Assembly: GCA_963773655.1 (NCBI GenBank)
Contig: CAVZBX010000001.1
Location: 1,488,001-1,552,000, forward strand
Length of the DNA stretch: 64,000 nt
Direction of reading: 5' to 3'
DNA from: DASSQJ01 sp963773655
GTDB taxonomy: Bacteria > Actinomycetota > Actinomycetes > Actinomycetales > Dermatophilaceae
How positions within the stretch are numbered: position 1 is the first letter of the stretch; the number at the start of each line of letters is the position of its first letter. Position numbers and translations under genes: made by a program. The notes beneath the pieces are model-generated. The model did no database searches. It saw only the letters and a list, made by a program, of their open reading frames with translations, and was not told where the DNA came from. This document shows, in pieces, positions 15,730 through 23,997 of this stretch.

Positions 15730-16322
15730 GCGGCCACCGCCCGGTCGAGCGCGAGGAGGCGCCTGAGCTGCACCGCGTAGAGCAGGCCGGAGAGCCAGTA
15801 CAGCGTCACGCCCCACCACACGAAGCCCCAGGCGATCGGCTCGGCGACCCGGGCCGCCGTCCCGTCGCCGTCGGCGAGGAGGAGCAGCGGGAAGGCGTAG
15901 AGCAGGTTGAACGTGGCCGCCTTGCCGGCGAAGTGGACCGGCAGGCCGAGCCAGCCGTGCCGCTTGGCGACGAGGACCACCACGCCCATGAAGACCTCCC
16001 GCGCGAGCAGCACCCCCACCAGCCACCAGGGGACGATCTCGCGCCAGGCGAGGCCGAAGAGGGTCGACGCGATGTAGAGCCGGTCGGCCACCGGGTCGAG
16101 CACCTGACCCAGCCGCGAGACCAGGCCGTAGTGCCGCGCGATCTTGCCGTCGAGCCAGTCGGTGATGCCGGAGGCGGCGAGCAGCACCAGGGCGAGGGCG
16201 TCCTGTCCCGTCAGGATCGCCCAGAGGAAGACGGGCACCCCGACCAGCCGGAGTGCCGAGAGCACGTTGGGCACGGTGAGCACCCGCTCGCTCACGCCCT
16301 GCTCGCTCCTCTCCTCCGGCAT
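15726..16322 (-). CDS. pgsA: CDP-alcohol phosphatidyltransferase (PgsA-like)
   Basis: 198 residues from the ATG at 16322 (MPEERSEQ). The CDP-alcohol signature D-G-x2-A-R-x8-G-x3-D-x3-D is intact in the DWLDGKIAR and GQVLDPVADR segments, and about five hydrophobic helices follow. The family makes phosphatidylglycerol-phosphate or related lipids from CDP-diacylglycerol at the membrane; position equals Rv1822 (pgsA2), whose exact acceptor is not certain. First gene of the string that runs to gcvP. Confidence 0.87.
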   Translation of the reverse strand: MPEERSEQGVSERVLTVPNVLSALRLVGVPVFLWAILTGQDALALVLLAASGITDWLDGKIARHYGLVSRLGQVLDPVADRLYIASTLFGLAWREIVPWWLVGVLLAREVFMGVVVLVAKRHGWLGLPVHFAGKAATFNLLYAFPLLLLADGDGTAARVAEPIAWGFVWWGVTLYWLSGLLYAVQLRRLLALDRAVAA

Positions 16323-16382
16323 GGGCACGATCGTAGGTGGTCGGGCACGACAGCCGGTGGCGCGGGCCGGGTGGCGGCGACC

Positions 16383-16398
16383 TAGGGTGGCGAAGGTG
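16383..16398 (+). promoter_or_regulatory. -10 element for the MalY/PatB gene, probably leaderless
   Basis: TAGGGT at 16383-16388 lies 7 nt before the GTG at 16396. A GTG at 16387 overlaps this hexamer and is therefore an unlikely start. Confidence 0.55.
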
Positions 16399-17547
16399 CG
16401 GACACCACTGCTGGGAACGGGCGAGGCCACGCTGCGACAGGAGCGGACGAGCGTGAAGTGGGTGGCCTACCCACCCGACGTCCTGCCCCTGTGGGTCGCG
16501 GAGATGGACGCCGCCCCGTGCCCGGCCGTCGTCGAGGCCGTCACGGCGGCGGTGGCCCGTGGCGACACCGGGTACGGCTGGGGTCCGCGGTACGCCGGGG
16601 CGGTCGCCCGCTACGCCCGCGACGCCTGGGGATGGGAGGTCGACCCCTCCTCGACCCAGGTGGTCACCGACGTGATGATCGGCGCCTCCGAGGTGCTCCG
16701 GCTGCTCACCGACGAGGGCGGCCCCGTCGTCGTCTCCCCGCCGGTCTACGAGTCGTTCTTCGGCTTCGTCGACGCCATCGGGCGCCGCCGCCTGGACGCC
16801 CCGTTGACCGGGTCCGGCCGGCTCGACCCGGAGGCGCTCGCGGCGGCGTTCCGGGAGGCCACGTCGCGTGGCGAACGCGCGGCGTACCTGCTGTGCAACC
16901 CGCAGAACCCGACCGGCACCGTGCACAGCCGCGAGGAGCTGGTGACGCTCGCCGCCCTCGCCGAGGAGCACGGGGTCCGGGTGGTGTCCGACGAGGTCCA
17001 CGCCCCCCTGGTGCTCCCCGGGTCCCCGCGGTTCACGCCGTACCTCACCGTGCCGGGCGCCGAGCGGGGCCTCGCCGTGTTCTCCCCCTCCAAGGGGTGG
17101 AACCTCGCGGGCCTGAAGTCGGCCCTCGTCATCGCGGGCGACCGGGCGAGCGCGGACCTGGAGCGGCTCCACGAGGTGCACACCCACGGCTCGTCCCACG
17201 TCGGCGCCATCGCCCACGTCGCCGCCCTCGAGCAGGGTGGCGAGTGGCTGGCCGCGCTCCTCGAGGAGCTGTCGGCGAACGTCGACCTCCTCGACCGTCT
17301 CCTCGCCGAGCACCTGCCCGGCATCCGGTGGCGGCGCCCCGAGGCCACGTACCTCGCGTGGCTCGACTGCCGCGGCCTCGGGCTCGGCGACGACCCCGCG
17401 CAGGCCTTCCGGCGGCGAGGCAGGGTGGCGCTCGCGTCCGGGCCGCGCTACGGGGCCGAGGTGGGTAGGGGGTTCGCCCGGCTCAACTTCGCCACCTCGC
17501 CCGAGGTGATCGAGGAGGCCGTCCGCCGGATGGCCTCGGTCTGCTGA
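16396..17547 (+). CDS. MalY/PatB family aminotransferase (probable cystathionine beta-lyase)
   Basis: 383 residues, PLP-dependent fold type I. The MalY/PatB signatures ERTSVKW near the start and LPLWVAEMD are present, then NPQNPTGTVHSREEL, VVSDEVHAPL and FSPSKGWNLAGLKSA with the PLP-binding Lys. Family members cleave cystathionine or other cysteine conjugates to pyruvate, ammonia and a thiol; some act as regulators. The C-terminal RLNFATSPEVIEEAVRRM is typical. Monocistronic between divergent pgsA and convergent WS/DGAT genes. Confidence 0.88.
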   Translation: MRTPLLGTGEATLRQERTSVKWVAYPPDVLPLWVAEMDAAPCPAVVEAVTAAVARGDTGYGWGPRYAGAVARYARDAWGWEVDPSSTQVVTDVMIGASEVLRLLTDEGGPVVVSPPVYESFFGFVDAIGRRRLDAPLTGSGRLDPEALAAAFREATSRGERAAYLLCNPQNPTGTVHSREELVTLAALAEEHGVRVVSDEVHAPLVLPGSPRFTPYLTVPGAERGLAVFSPSKGWNLAGLKSALVIAGDRASADLERLHEVHTHGSSHVGAIAHVAALEQGGEWLAALLEELSANVDLLDRLLAEHLPGIRWRRPEATYLAWLDCRGLGLGDDPAQAFRRRGRVALASGPRYGAEVGRGFARLNFATSPEVIEEAVRRMASVC

Positions 17548-17563
17548 TGCCGTGCGGCCGGCG

Positions 17564-18961
17564 TCACCCCACGGTCTCGAGCAGGGCGGTGACGGTCTCG
17601 GACAGCCCGCGGGTGAAGACCTCGACGTCCGGGACGGTGTCGCGGTCGGCGGTGACCCCGAAGACCAGCTCGTCGCAATAGGAGAAGATCGCGACCCCGA
17701 TCCGCAGTCGGTCGGCGATCGGCACGTACGGCAGGATCCGCTCGCACCGGCGGCCCAGGGCGTACACGGGCTCGCGGGGACCCGGCACGTTGGTCGTCAC
17801 CGTCACCAGCTGGCGCTGCGGCACGTGCATGACGAGCCGGATGCCGAGGGCGAGGGGGAGATACGGCTCGTACAGCGACGCCGAGGTCAGGGTGGAGCCG
17901 GCGACCGCCTCCCCCGAAGCGGCGGCGCGGGCGACCCGGTCGTGGACCGCGTGCAGCCGCTCGACCGGATCCGCCACCTCGATGGGCAGGAACGGCAGCA
18001 TGAGCGAGACCCGGTTGTCGAGGATGGCCTCCTCCCCCGGCGCCCGGACCGAGACGGGGACCAGGGTGCGCACCGCGTGATCGTCCGGGTCCTCCCCCCG
18101 GGCCAGGAGCAGGGCCCGGAACCCGCCGGTGATGGCCGCGAGCGCGACGTCGTTGACCGTGGACCCGTGGGCGCGTCGCACCGTCCTGACGTCGTCGAGG
18201 GACACGACGGCAGAGGTGTAGCGCCGCTGGCGGCTCGTGGGTCCGCAGAGGGAGGAAGGGGCGGCCGGCAGCAGCGCACCGGTGAGGGCCAGCGAGCCGC
18301 GCACCGTCTGCACCGCCGTGCGGCCGAGCGCCCGGGGACGGCGCAGCAGAAGCGGGGCCAGCGCGCCGACTCCGTGGACGGGAGCCGAGGCCAGACCGAG
18401 CACCGCCCTGGCCGTCAGGGCGAGGGTCCCGGCCGGTGGGGTGGGCGTCCAGTGGTCCTCCACGGGGGGCCTGGGGCGCGGGTGGGGGTCGTACACCACC
18501 TGGTAGAGCCCGGTGCCGGACACCCCGTCGACGACGCAGTGGTGGACCTTCTGGACCAGGGCCCAGCGGCCCCCCTCGAGGCCCTCGACGACCCAGTACT
18601 CCCACAGCGGTCTGCTGCGGTCCATCCGCTGCGACATGATCCGGGCCACCAGGCGGTGCAGCTCGGCGTCCCCACCGGGGGCAGGCAGGGCCGTCCGCCT
18701 CAGGTGCCACGACAGGTCGGGGTTCGGGTCGTCCTCCCAGAGGGGCGGGCCGAGGTCGAGGGGGACGCGCCGTACCCGCTGCCGGTACCGCTTCACGAGG
18801 GGGATGCGGCCGGCGAAGTGGGTGAGCACCTCCTCCTGCGTCGGGGGCGGTCCCTCGAAGACGGCCGTCGAGGCGATGGCCATCACCGTCGTCGGGTCCT
18901 CGTCCTCCGCCTGGAGGAACCAGGCGGAGAGGGGGGTCAGATGCTCTACCACGACCGGCAC
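17564..18961 (-). CDS. Wax ester synthase/diacylglycerol acyltransferase (WS/DGAT) family protein
   Basis: 465 residues. The catalytic HHxxxDG motif is HHCVVDG at residues 140-146, and the second conserved motif STVNDVALAAITGG is present; N-terminal MPVVVEHLTPLSAWFLQ and NVPGPREPVY near the C-terminus fit the family. These enzymes esterify diacylglycerol or fatty alcohol with acyl-CoA at the membrane to make storage lipid. A single copy stands alone here; the exact acceptor is unknown. It converges on the MalY gene. Confidence 0.92.
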   Translation of the reverse strand: MPVVVEHLTPLSAWFLQAEDEDPTTVMAIASTAVFEGPPPTQEEVLTHFAGRIPLVKRYRQRVRRVPLDLGPPLWEDDPNPDLSWHLRRTALPAPGGDAELHRLVARIMSQRMDRSRPLWEYWVVEGLEGGRWALVQKVHHCVVDGVSGTGLYQVVYDPHPRPRPPVEDHWTPTPPAGTLALTARAVLGLASAPVHGVGALAPLLLRRPRALGRTAVQTVRGSLALTGALLPAAPSSLCGPTSRQRRYTSAVVSLDDVRTVRRAHGSTVNDVALAAITGGFRALLLARGEDPDDHAVRTLVPVSVRAPGEEAILDNRVSLMLPFLPIEVADPVERLHAVHDRVARAAASGEAVAGSTLTSASLYEPYLPLALGIRLVMHVPQRQLVTVTTNVPGPREPVYALGRRCERILPYVPIADRLRIGVAIFSYCDELVFGVTADRDTVPDVEVFTRGLSETVTALLETVG

Positions 18962-19156
18962 CTCCCACAGGTGGCGCTCGACACCCCGCCACAGCGCTCG
19001 TCGTCGTCGCGTGACGCCTCGCCCCAGTCAACCCCGCGCGCGGCAGGTCCGGCCCCGAGGTGTCTCGGGTCTCACACGGTGGCCCGGGTGGACGTCGCCC
19101 GCTGTCCGGCCGTCACGGTGACGCCGGACGACGGCGGGTGGGGCGCTGCCCGGGCC

Positions 19157-19171
19157 TAGGCTGCCGCCATG
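19157..19171 (+). promoter_or_regulatory. -10 element for the NYN gene, probably leaderless
   Basis: TAGGCT at 19157-19162 is 6 nt before the ATG at 19169; no ribosome binding site lies between them. Confidence 0.5.
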
Positions 19172-19729
19172 GACCCCGAGGAACGCACCACCTACGTCCT
19201 CGTCGACGGTGAGAACATCGACGCCACCCTCGGCACCTCGATCCTCGGCCGGCGCCCGCGGCCCGAGGAGCGTCCGCGGTGGGAGCGGGTCCTGCGGTTC
19301 GCGGAGCGCGCCCACGGCCAGTCGGTCCGCGGGCTGTTCTTCCTCGCCGTCACCACCGAGCTGCCGATGGCGTTCGTGCAGGCGCTCCTCGCGATCGGCT
19401 ACCGGCCGGTCGCGCTCACCGGCGAACCCGACCAGAAGGTCGTCGACATCGCCGTGCAGCGAACCCTCACCGCCATCCGCGAGCGGGACGCCGACGTCCT
19501 TCTCGTGAGCAACGACGGTGACTTCGTCGACCAGGTCCGGGAGCTCCTCGACGGGCGCCGGGTCGGGGTCGTCGGGTTCACCGAGTTCCGCAACCACGGC
19601 TTCGCCGAGCTGGTGGGCCGGGGGCTGGAGGCCTACGACCTCGAGCACGACGTCGGCGCCTTCAACGAGCGGCTGCCGCGGGTGCGCGTCATCCCCGTCG
19701 ACGAGTTCGACCCCGAGCAGTTCCTCTGA
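19169..19729 (+). CDS. NYN domain protein (PIN-like RNase fold)
   Basis: 186 residues of the LabA/NYN family. The acidic active-site residues are seen in YVLVDGENID near the N-terminus, EPDQKVVDIAVQ and LLVSNDGDFVDQV. NYN domains are metal-dependent nucleases acting mostly on RNA; bacterial family members are poorly defined. No partner gene is adjacent. The last 25 residues (RVIPVDEFDPEQFL) are acidic and conserved-looking. Confidence 0.88.
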   Translation: MDPEERTTYVLVDGENIDATLGTSILGRRPRPEERPRWERVLRFAERAHGQSVRGLFFLAVTTELPMAFVQALLAIGYRPVALTGEPDQKVVDIAVQRTLTAIRERDADVLLVSNDGDFVDQVRELLDGRRVGVVGFTEFRNHGFAELVGRGLEAYDLEHDVGAFNERLPRVRVIPVDEFDPEQFL

Positions 19730-20161
19730 CCGCCAGCACCCCGACGAGGTGAGGCCGGCGGGCTGCCGGGACTCCTTCGTCCCTCGCGCACGAGATCGCC
19801 GACGACCGCCCGGAAGCCGTCGACGAGCCAACAGGGTGACCATCTCCTGCCCCGCGATCCACGGGCTCAGCGGCGCGGTCGGCTGGGCCACGACTGCCTC
19901 CACTCCCCTGCCGTCTTCGCACGAGCCACCGCGCGGCCGTCGACGCCACGCGGAGGCCGTCATCGCTCGTCAGGGGAAGGTGAACGACGCGCCGCCACCG
20001 GTGCACGACCCCGTCGCTCGACCCGCCACCGACGCCTCGGCCGTGGTGGGGCTCAGGGTCATCCTCCGAGGGTGACGCGGCCGCGGCTCGCCGGTCCTAC
20101 AACTGGAGCATCACCAGCGCGGCAGCCAGCTGCCGTGCGTGACCCGAGGAGATGACCCTCC
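19730..20161. other. 432-bp stretch without a recognisable gene
   Basis: Open frames exist on both strands but none has a ribosome binding site, recognisable motifs or typical codon choice. Only the last 65 bases look functional: a weak -10-like TACAAC near 20098-20103, then GAGGAG about 10 nt before the ATG at 20162. A decayed gene cannot be excluded. Confidence 0.6.
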
Positions 20162-20587
20162 ATGTCCACCACCGAAGCCAGCCGTCCGGCAGGCACCGAC
20201 ACCTACAGCGGCGGTGCCGTCGGCGTGATCGTCACGGCCGCCGTGTTCATGATCCTGATCGGCGTGTTCCAGGCCATCCAGGGCTTCGTGGCCCTGCTCA
20301 ACGACACCTTCTACGTCGTCGGCGCGGAGTACGTCTTCCAGTTCGACGTCACCACCTGGGGATGGATCCACCTGATCCTCGGCGTCGTCGCCGCCTTCGC
20401 CGGGTACGGCCTGCTCAGTGGCGCCACCTGGGCGCGTGTGGTCGCGGTCCTCATGGCGTCGGTGAGCATCGTCGCCAACTTCATGTGGCTGCCGTACTAC
20501 CCGATCTGGAGCCTGACCATCATCGCGTTCTGCGCCTTCGCCATCTGGGCGGTGACCGCACACGGGCGCGACGTCGCCGAGTTCTGA
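20162..20587 (+). CDS. DUF7144-like four-helix membrane protein
   Basis: 141 residues with four predicted membrane helices: GVIVTAAVFMILIGVFQAIQ; a second after a short loop (WGWIHLILGVVAAFAGYGLL); RVVAVLMASVSIVANFM; and WSLTIIAFCAFAIWAV. The loop with FYVVGAEYVFQFDVTTWGW is typical of small actinobacterial membrane proteins now grouped as DUF7144. GAGGAG lies about 10 nt before ATG. Function unknown. Followed 46 nt later by a tiny membrane ORF. Confidence 0.8.
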   Translation: MSTTEASRPAGTDTYSGGAVGVIVTAAVFMILIGVFQAIQGFVALLNDTFYVVGAEYVFQFDVTTWGWIHLILGVVAAFAGYGLLSGATWARVVAVLMASVSIVANFMWLPYYPIWSLTIIAFCAFAIWAVTAHGRDVAEF

Positions 20588-20633
20588 GACGCGGCACCAC
20601 ACCACCTCGTCGAGCCAGGAAGGGAGGCGGGTC

Positions 20634-20717
20634 ATGGGCAAGGGCGTAGCCATCCTCGGCGGAGTCGTTCTCGTAGCGGCGGCGGTCTTCATGGGCTGGC
20701 GGCTGCAGCACCGCTGA
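20634..20717 (+). CDS. 27-residue single-span membrane peptide
   Basis: A small frame with a strong ribosome binding site (AGGAAGGGAGG, about 5 nt before ATG). It encodes MGKGVAILGGVVLVAAAVF and then MGWRLQHR: one transmembrane helix with a basic tail. Too short for most gene finders. It lies 46 nt after the DUF7144 gene on the same strand, so the two may be cotranscribed. No function is known to me. Confidence 0.6.
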   Translation: MGKGVAILGGVVLVAAAVFMGWRLQHR

Positions 20718-21033
20718 GCGCCGGACCAGGCCAGGACGGACGACCACGGGCCGGATGCCGTGGATCGCGGTCCCGGAGAGGGCGGCGGACTCGCCCGGGC
20801 GGTCCGCTGCCCCGTCGCCTGCCGTCCACGTCCGACGCGGCCCTCCGCCTCGGGCCGCATCCACGGCGCAGCCGCGGCCCGGGGCGTTCGCGGTGCCGAC
20901 GGTCATCCCCTCCGGGTGATCCGTCGCCCGCGTGCCGGGGCGCACGATGGAGTCCACCCGCTGAGCCGTCCGACGAGCCCGGCCGCGGGGCCCCGAACGA
21001 CCGGCACCTGTCCCCACCACCGAGAGGCATCAC
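20718..21033. other. 316-bp stretch without a recognisable gene
   Basis: High-GC sequence with only shadow frames. The last 20 bases hold GAGAGG, the ribosome binding site of the lipoprotein gene at 21034. No promoter, repeat or RNA structure stood out. Confidence 0.6.
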
Positions 21034-21519
21034 ATGAGCCGCACCACCTCCCCCGCTCGACGGGTCACCTGTGCCACGGCGGGCGCCCTGCTGGCCCTCG
21101 CGGTGCTCGCCGGCTGCGCCGCGGACACGACCGACACCGGGACCGGTGCGACGGCCACGCCGTCCCCGACCGTCTCCGCGAGCGAGTCGTCCCCGGCCGA
21201 CGTCTGTGCCGACGCGGATGCGGCGCAGGCATCGCTGCAGGCCCTGGTCGACACCGACATCCTGAGCGAGGGCACCGACACCCTGAAGACGCGTCTGGCG
21301 ACGCTCGAGTCGGACCTCCAGGCCCTGGTGGAGTCCGGCCGGGCCGAGCTCGCCCCGCAGTCGCAGGCGGTGAAGGAGTCCGTCGCCGCGCTCAAGGAGG
21401 TGCTGGCCGGCCTGAAGGAGGAGCCGACGGCGGCCGACGTCGCCTCGGTGCGGCCCGCGCTCGAGTCCGTCAAGAGCACCACGCAGGACCTGGTGACCGC
21501 GGTGGAGAACACCTGCTGA
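21034..21519 (+). CDS. Small lipoprotein, mostly helical
   Basis: 161 residues. A signal peptide ends in the lipobox LAGC (Cys28), followed by a Thr/Ser/Pro linker (residues about 30-53). The rest is an alpha-helical domain flanked by two cysteines (Cys57 near VCADADAA and the terminal NTC), probably a disulfide. I do not recognise a family. Exported and membrane-anchored by lipid, so an envelope role is likely. GAGAGG precedes the ATG by about 8 nt. It converges on tRNA-Pro. Confidence 0.75.
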   Translation: MSRTTSPARRVTCATAGALLALAVLAGCAADTTDTGTGATATPSPTVSASESSPADVCADADAAQASLQALVDTDILSEGTDTLKTRLATLESDLQALVESGRAELAPQSQAVKESVAALKEVLAGLKEEPTAADVASVRPALESVKSTTQDLVTAVENTC

Positions 21520-21606
21520 CCCCCGGGGGCGGGTCCGGCCGGCCAGCGGCCAGGGATGGACCGGCGGCAACCCCCGGGACTGACGACGGCCGACCCGGCA
21601 CATCGG

Positions 21607-21680
<74 letters not shown>

Positions 21681-21709
21681 TGGCTCGCCCCCTCGCGGGA
21701 GCGGTCGAA

Positions 21710-21739
21710 ACCCTATCCCACCGCCCCGGGCGCGACCAA
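21710..21739 (-). promoter_or_regulatory. Promoter of tRNA-Pro
   Basis: Minus strand TTGGTC (21734-21739), 18-bp spacer, TAGGGT (21710-21715), placing the transcript start about 20 nt before the tRNA 5' end. The same TTGGTC-18 arrangement recurs before yajC. Confidence 0.6.
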
Positions 21740-21745
21740 TTCGCC

Positions 21746-23221
21746 TCAGCGGCGGTTGCGGCGCTTCTCGCGGACGCGCACCGAGAGCTCGATCGGCGTG
21801 CCCTGGAAGCCGAACTCCTCGCGCAGCCGGCGCTCGACGAAGCGGCGGTAGCCGGCCTCGACGAAGCCGGAGGCGAAGAGCACGAACCGCGGCGGCCGCG
21901 TGCCGGCCTGGGTGGCGAAGAGGATGCGGGGCTGCTTGCCTCCGCGGACCGGGTGCGGGTGCGCCGCGACGACCTCGCCGAGGAACGCGTTGAGCCGGGC
22001 CGTGGGGACCCGCGTCTCCCAGGACTCCAGGGCCAGCTCGAGCGCGGGCACGAGCTTCTCGAGGTGGCGGCCGGTGCGCGCCGACACGTTGACGCGCGGC
22101 GCCCACGGGATCTGGACCAGGTCCCGCTCGATCTCGCGCTCGAGGAAGTGGCGGCGCTCCTCGTCGGTGAGGTCCCACTTGTTGTAGGCGATGACCAGCG
22201 CCCGCCCGGCGTCGACGACCTGCTGGATGACGCGCACGTCCTGCTCGGCGAGCACCTCGCTCGCGTCGACCAGGACCACCGCCACCTCGGCCTTCTCGAG
22301 GGCGGTCTGGGTGCGCAGGGAGGCGTAGAAGTCGGCGCCGCGGGTCTGGTGCACCCGGCGCCGGATGCCGGCGGTGTCGACGAAGCGCCAGGTGCGGCCC
22401 CCCAGCTCGACCAGCTCGTCGACGGGGTCGCGGGTGGTGCCCGCCACGGGGTCGACGACCACCCGGTCCTCTCGCGCCAGCTTGTTGAGCAGCGAGGACT
22501 TGCCGACGTTCGGCCGCCCGAGCAGCGCCACCCGGCGCGGGCCACCGGGCGCGTACGCGCCGCCCACCTGCGACACGTCCGGGAGCACCGCGAGCAGGGC
22601 GTCGAGGACGTCGCCGCTCCCCCGCCCGTGCAGGGCGGAGACCGGCCACGGCTCCCCGAGGCCGAGGTTCCACAGCGCGGTCGCGTCGGCCTCGAAGCGC
22701 TGGTCGTCGACCTTGTTGGCCACCAGCACCACCGGCTTGCCGGCCCGGCGCAGCAGCCGCACGACCGCCTCGTCATCGTCGGTGGCGCCGACGGTGGCGT
22801 CGACGACGAAGAGGACGGCGTCGGCGAGGTCGACCGCGACCTCCGCCTGCTCGGCGACCCGCAGGTGGATGCCCTTGGCGTCGACCGCCCAGCCACCGGT
22901 GTCGACGAGGGTGAAGCGGCGGCCGGCCCACTCCGCCTCGTACGCCACCCGGTCGCGGGTGACGCCGGGCACGTCCTCGACGACCGCCTCTCGGCGGCCG
23001 AGGACGCGGTTGACCAGGGTGGACTTGCCGACGTTCGGCCGGCCGACGACCGCCACGACCGGCAGCGGCCCGGCGGCGCCCTCGAGGTCCGGGGCGGCGC
23101 CCTCGACCCCGAGCAGGGCACGGTCCTCGTCGCTGAGCTCGAAGTCCTCGAGCCCGGCCCGGAGGGCGCGTTCGACCGCTGCGGGGTCCTGGGTGCCGGT
23201 CTGGGGGTCCTCGGTGCTCAC
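21746..23221 (-). CDS. der: Ribosome biogenesis GTPase Der (EngA)
   Basis: 491 residues from the GTG at 23221 (a GTG at 23239 would add six residues but lacks a ribosome binding site). Two G domains in tandem, each with GRPNVGKS, a DxxG (VDTGGW; VDTAGI) and NKxD (ANKVDD; YNKWDL), then a C-terminal KH-like domain ending in a basic tail (REKRRNRR). Der helps assemble the 50S subunit. The N-terminal 45 residues are an acidic extension. Last gene of the parA-scpAB-rlu-tyrA-cmk-der run. Confidence 0.96.
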   Translation of the reverse strand: MSTEDPQTGTQDPAAVERALRAGLEDFELSDEDRALLGVEGAAPDLEGAAGPLPVVAVVGRPNVGKSTLVNRVLGRREAVVEDVPGVTRDRVAYEAEWAGRRFTLVDTGGWAVDAKGIHLRVAEQAEVAVDLADAVLFVVDATVGATDDDEAVVRLLRRAGKPVVLVANKVDDQRFEADATALWNLGLGEPWPVSALHGRGSGDVLDALLAVLPDVSQVGGAYAPGGPRRVALLGRPNVGKSSLLNKLAREDRVVVDPVAGTTRDPVDELVELGGRTWRFVDTAGIRRRVHQTRGADFYASLRTQTALEKAEVAVVLVDASEVLAEQDVRVIQQVVDAGRALVIAYNKWDLTDEERRHFLEREIERDLVQIPWAPRVNVSARTGRHLEKLVPALELALESWETRVPTARLNAFLGEVVAAHPHPVRGGKQPRILFATQAGTRPPRFVLFASGFVEAGYRRFVERRLREEFGFQGTPIELSVRVREKRRNRR

Positions 23222-23278
23222 CGCGGCATTCTCGCGCACCCGGTGCCCGCGGCCGAATCGCCGGGCACCCCGGCGGGC

Positions 23279-23974
23279 TCAGGCCTCGTCGGCCGTGACC
23301 GTGGCGACGACGTCGAGGACGGCCTCGATGCTCTCGTCGAGCGACAGCTCGGAGGTGTCGAGGTGCTCGACCCCGTCGGCCGCCTCGGTGAAGGCCGAGA
23401 CGGTCGAGTCGTCGCGGTCTCGGCGCACGACCTGGTCGCGGGTGGCCGCGACCGCCGCCTCGTCCGCGGCACCGTGCAGCTCGGTGGACCGGCGTCGCAA
23501 CCGGGCCTCCTCGGACGCGGTGAGCAGCACCCGCACCCGCGCGTCCGGCGCCACGACGGTGGTGATGTCGCGTCCCTCGGCCACCACTCCCCCGGTCTCC
23601 TCGGCGATCCGGGCCATGAGGTCGCGCTGGAGCTGCTGGAGCACCGGTCGCACCTCCCGGTTCGTCGCCACGGCCGAGACCGCGGTCGAGACCTCGGTGG
23701 CGCGGATCAGGGCCGACACGTCGGTGCCGCCGACGGCCACCCGCGGGGCCTGTGGGTCGGTGCCGATCTCGAGCGGCAGCTCGCGCGCGGCCTCGGCCAC
23801 GGCCGCGGTGTCGGCGAGGTCGAGGCCCCGCTCGAGGCACCACCAGGTCAGTGCCCGGTACATCGCCCCGGTGTCGAGGTAGCCGATGCCGAGGCGCCGG
23901 GCGACCGCCCTGGCGACGGTGCTCTTGCCCGAGCCGGAGGGACCGTCGATGGCGATCGTCAGGGGTGCGGTCAT
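23279..23974 (-). CDS. cmk: (d)CMP kinase
   Basis: 231 residues. P-loop IDGPSGSGKST near residue 9-17, then YLDTGAMYRALTW and the CMP-binding GGVVAEGRDITTVV. It phosphorylates CMP and dCMP. The ATG at 23974 is favoured because TAGGCT (-10, 23983-23988) lies 8 nt before it, typical of a leaderless internal promoter. A possible ATG at 24001 overlapping the tyrA stop would add nine residues. Confidence 0.95.
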   Translation of the reverse strand: MTAPLTIAIDGPSGSGKSTVARAVARRLGIGYLDTGAMYRALTWWCLERGLDLADTAAVAEAARELPLEIGTDPQAPRVAVGGTDVSALIRATEVSTAVSAVATNREVRPVLQQLQRDLMARIAEETGGVVAEGRDITTVVAPDARVRVLLTASEEARLRRRSTELHGAADEAAVAATRDQVVRRDRDDSTVSAFTEAADGVEHLDTSELSLDESIEAVLDVVATVTADEA

Positions 23975-23997
23975 GGCCCGTGAGCCTAGTGGCGCGC

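Noticed and set aside
19689..20006. 105-residue minus-strand frame in the gap after the NYN gene
   Set aside because: No ribosome binding site, Arg/Gly-rich, no motif, overlaps the NYN gene end.
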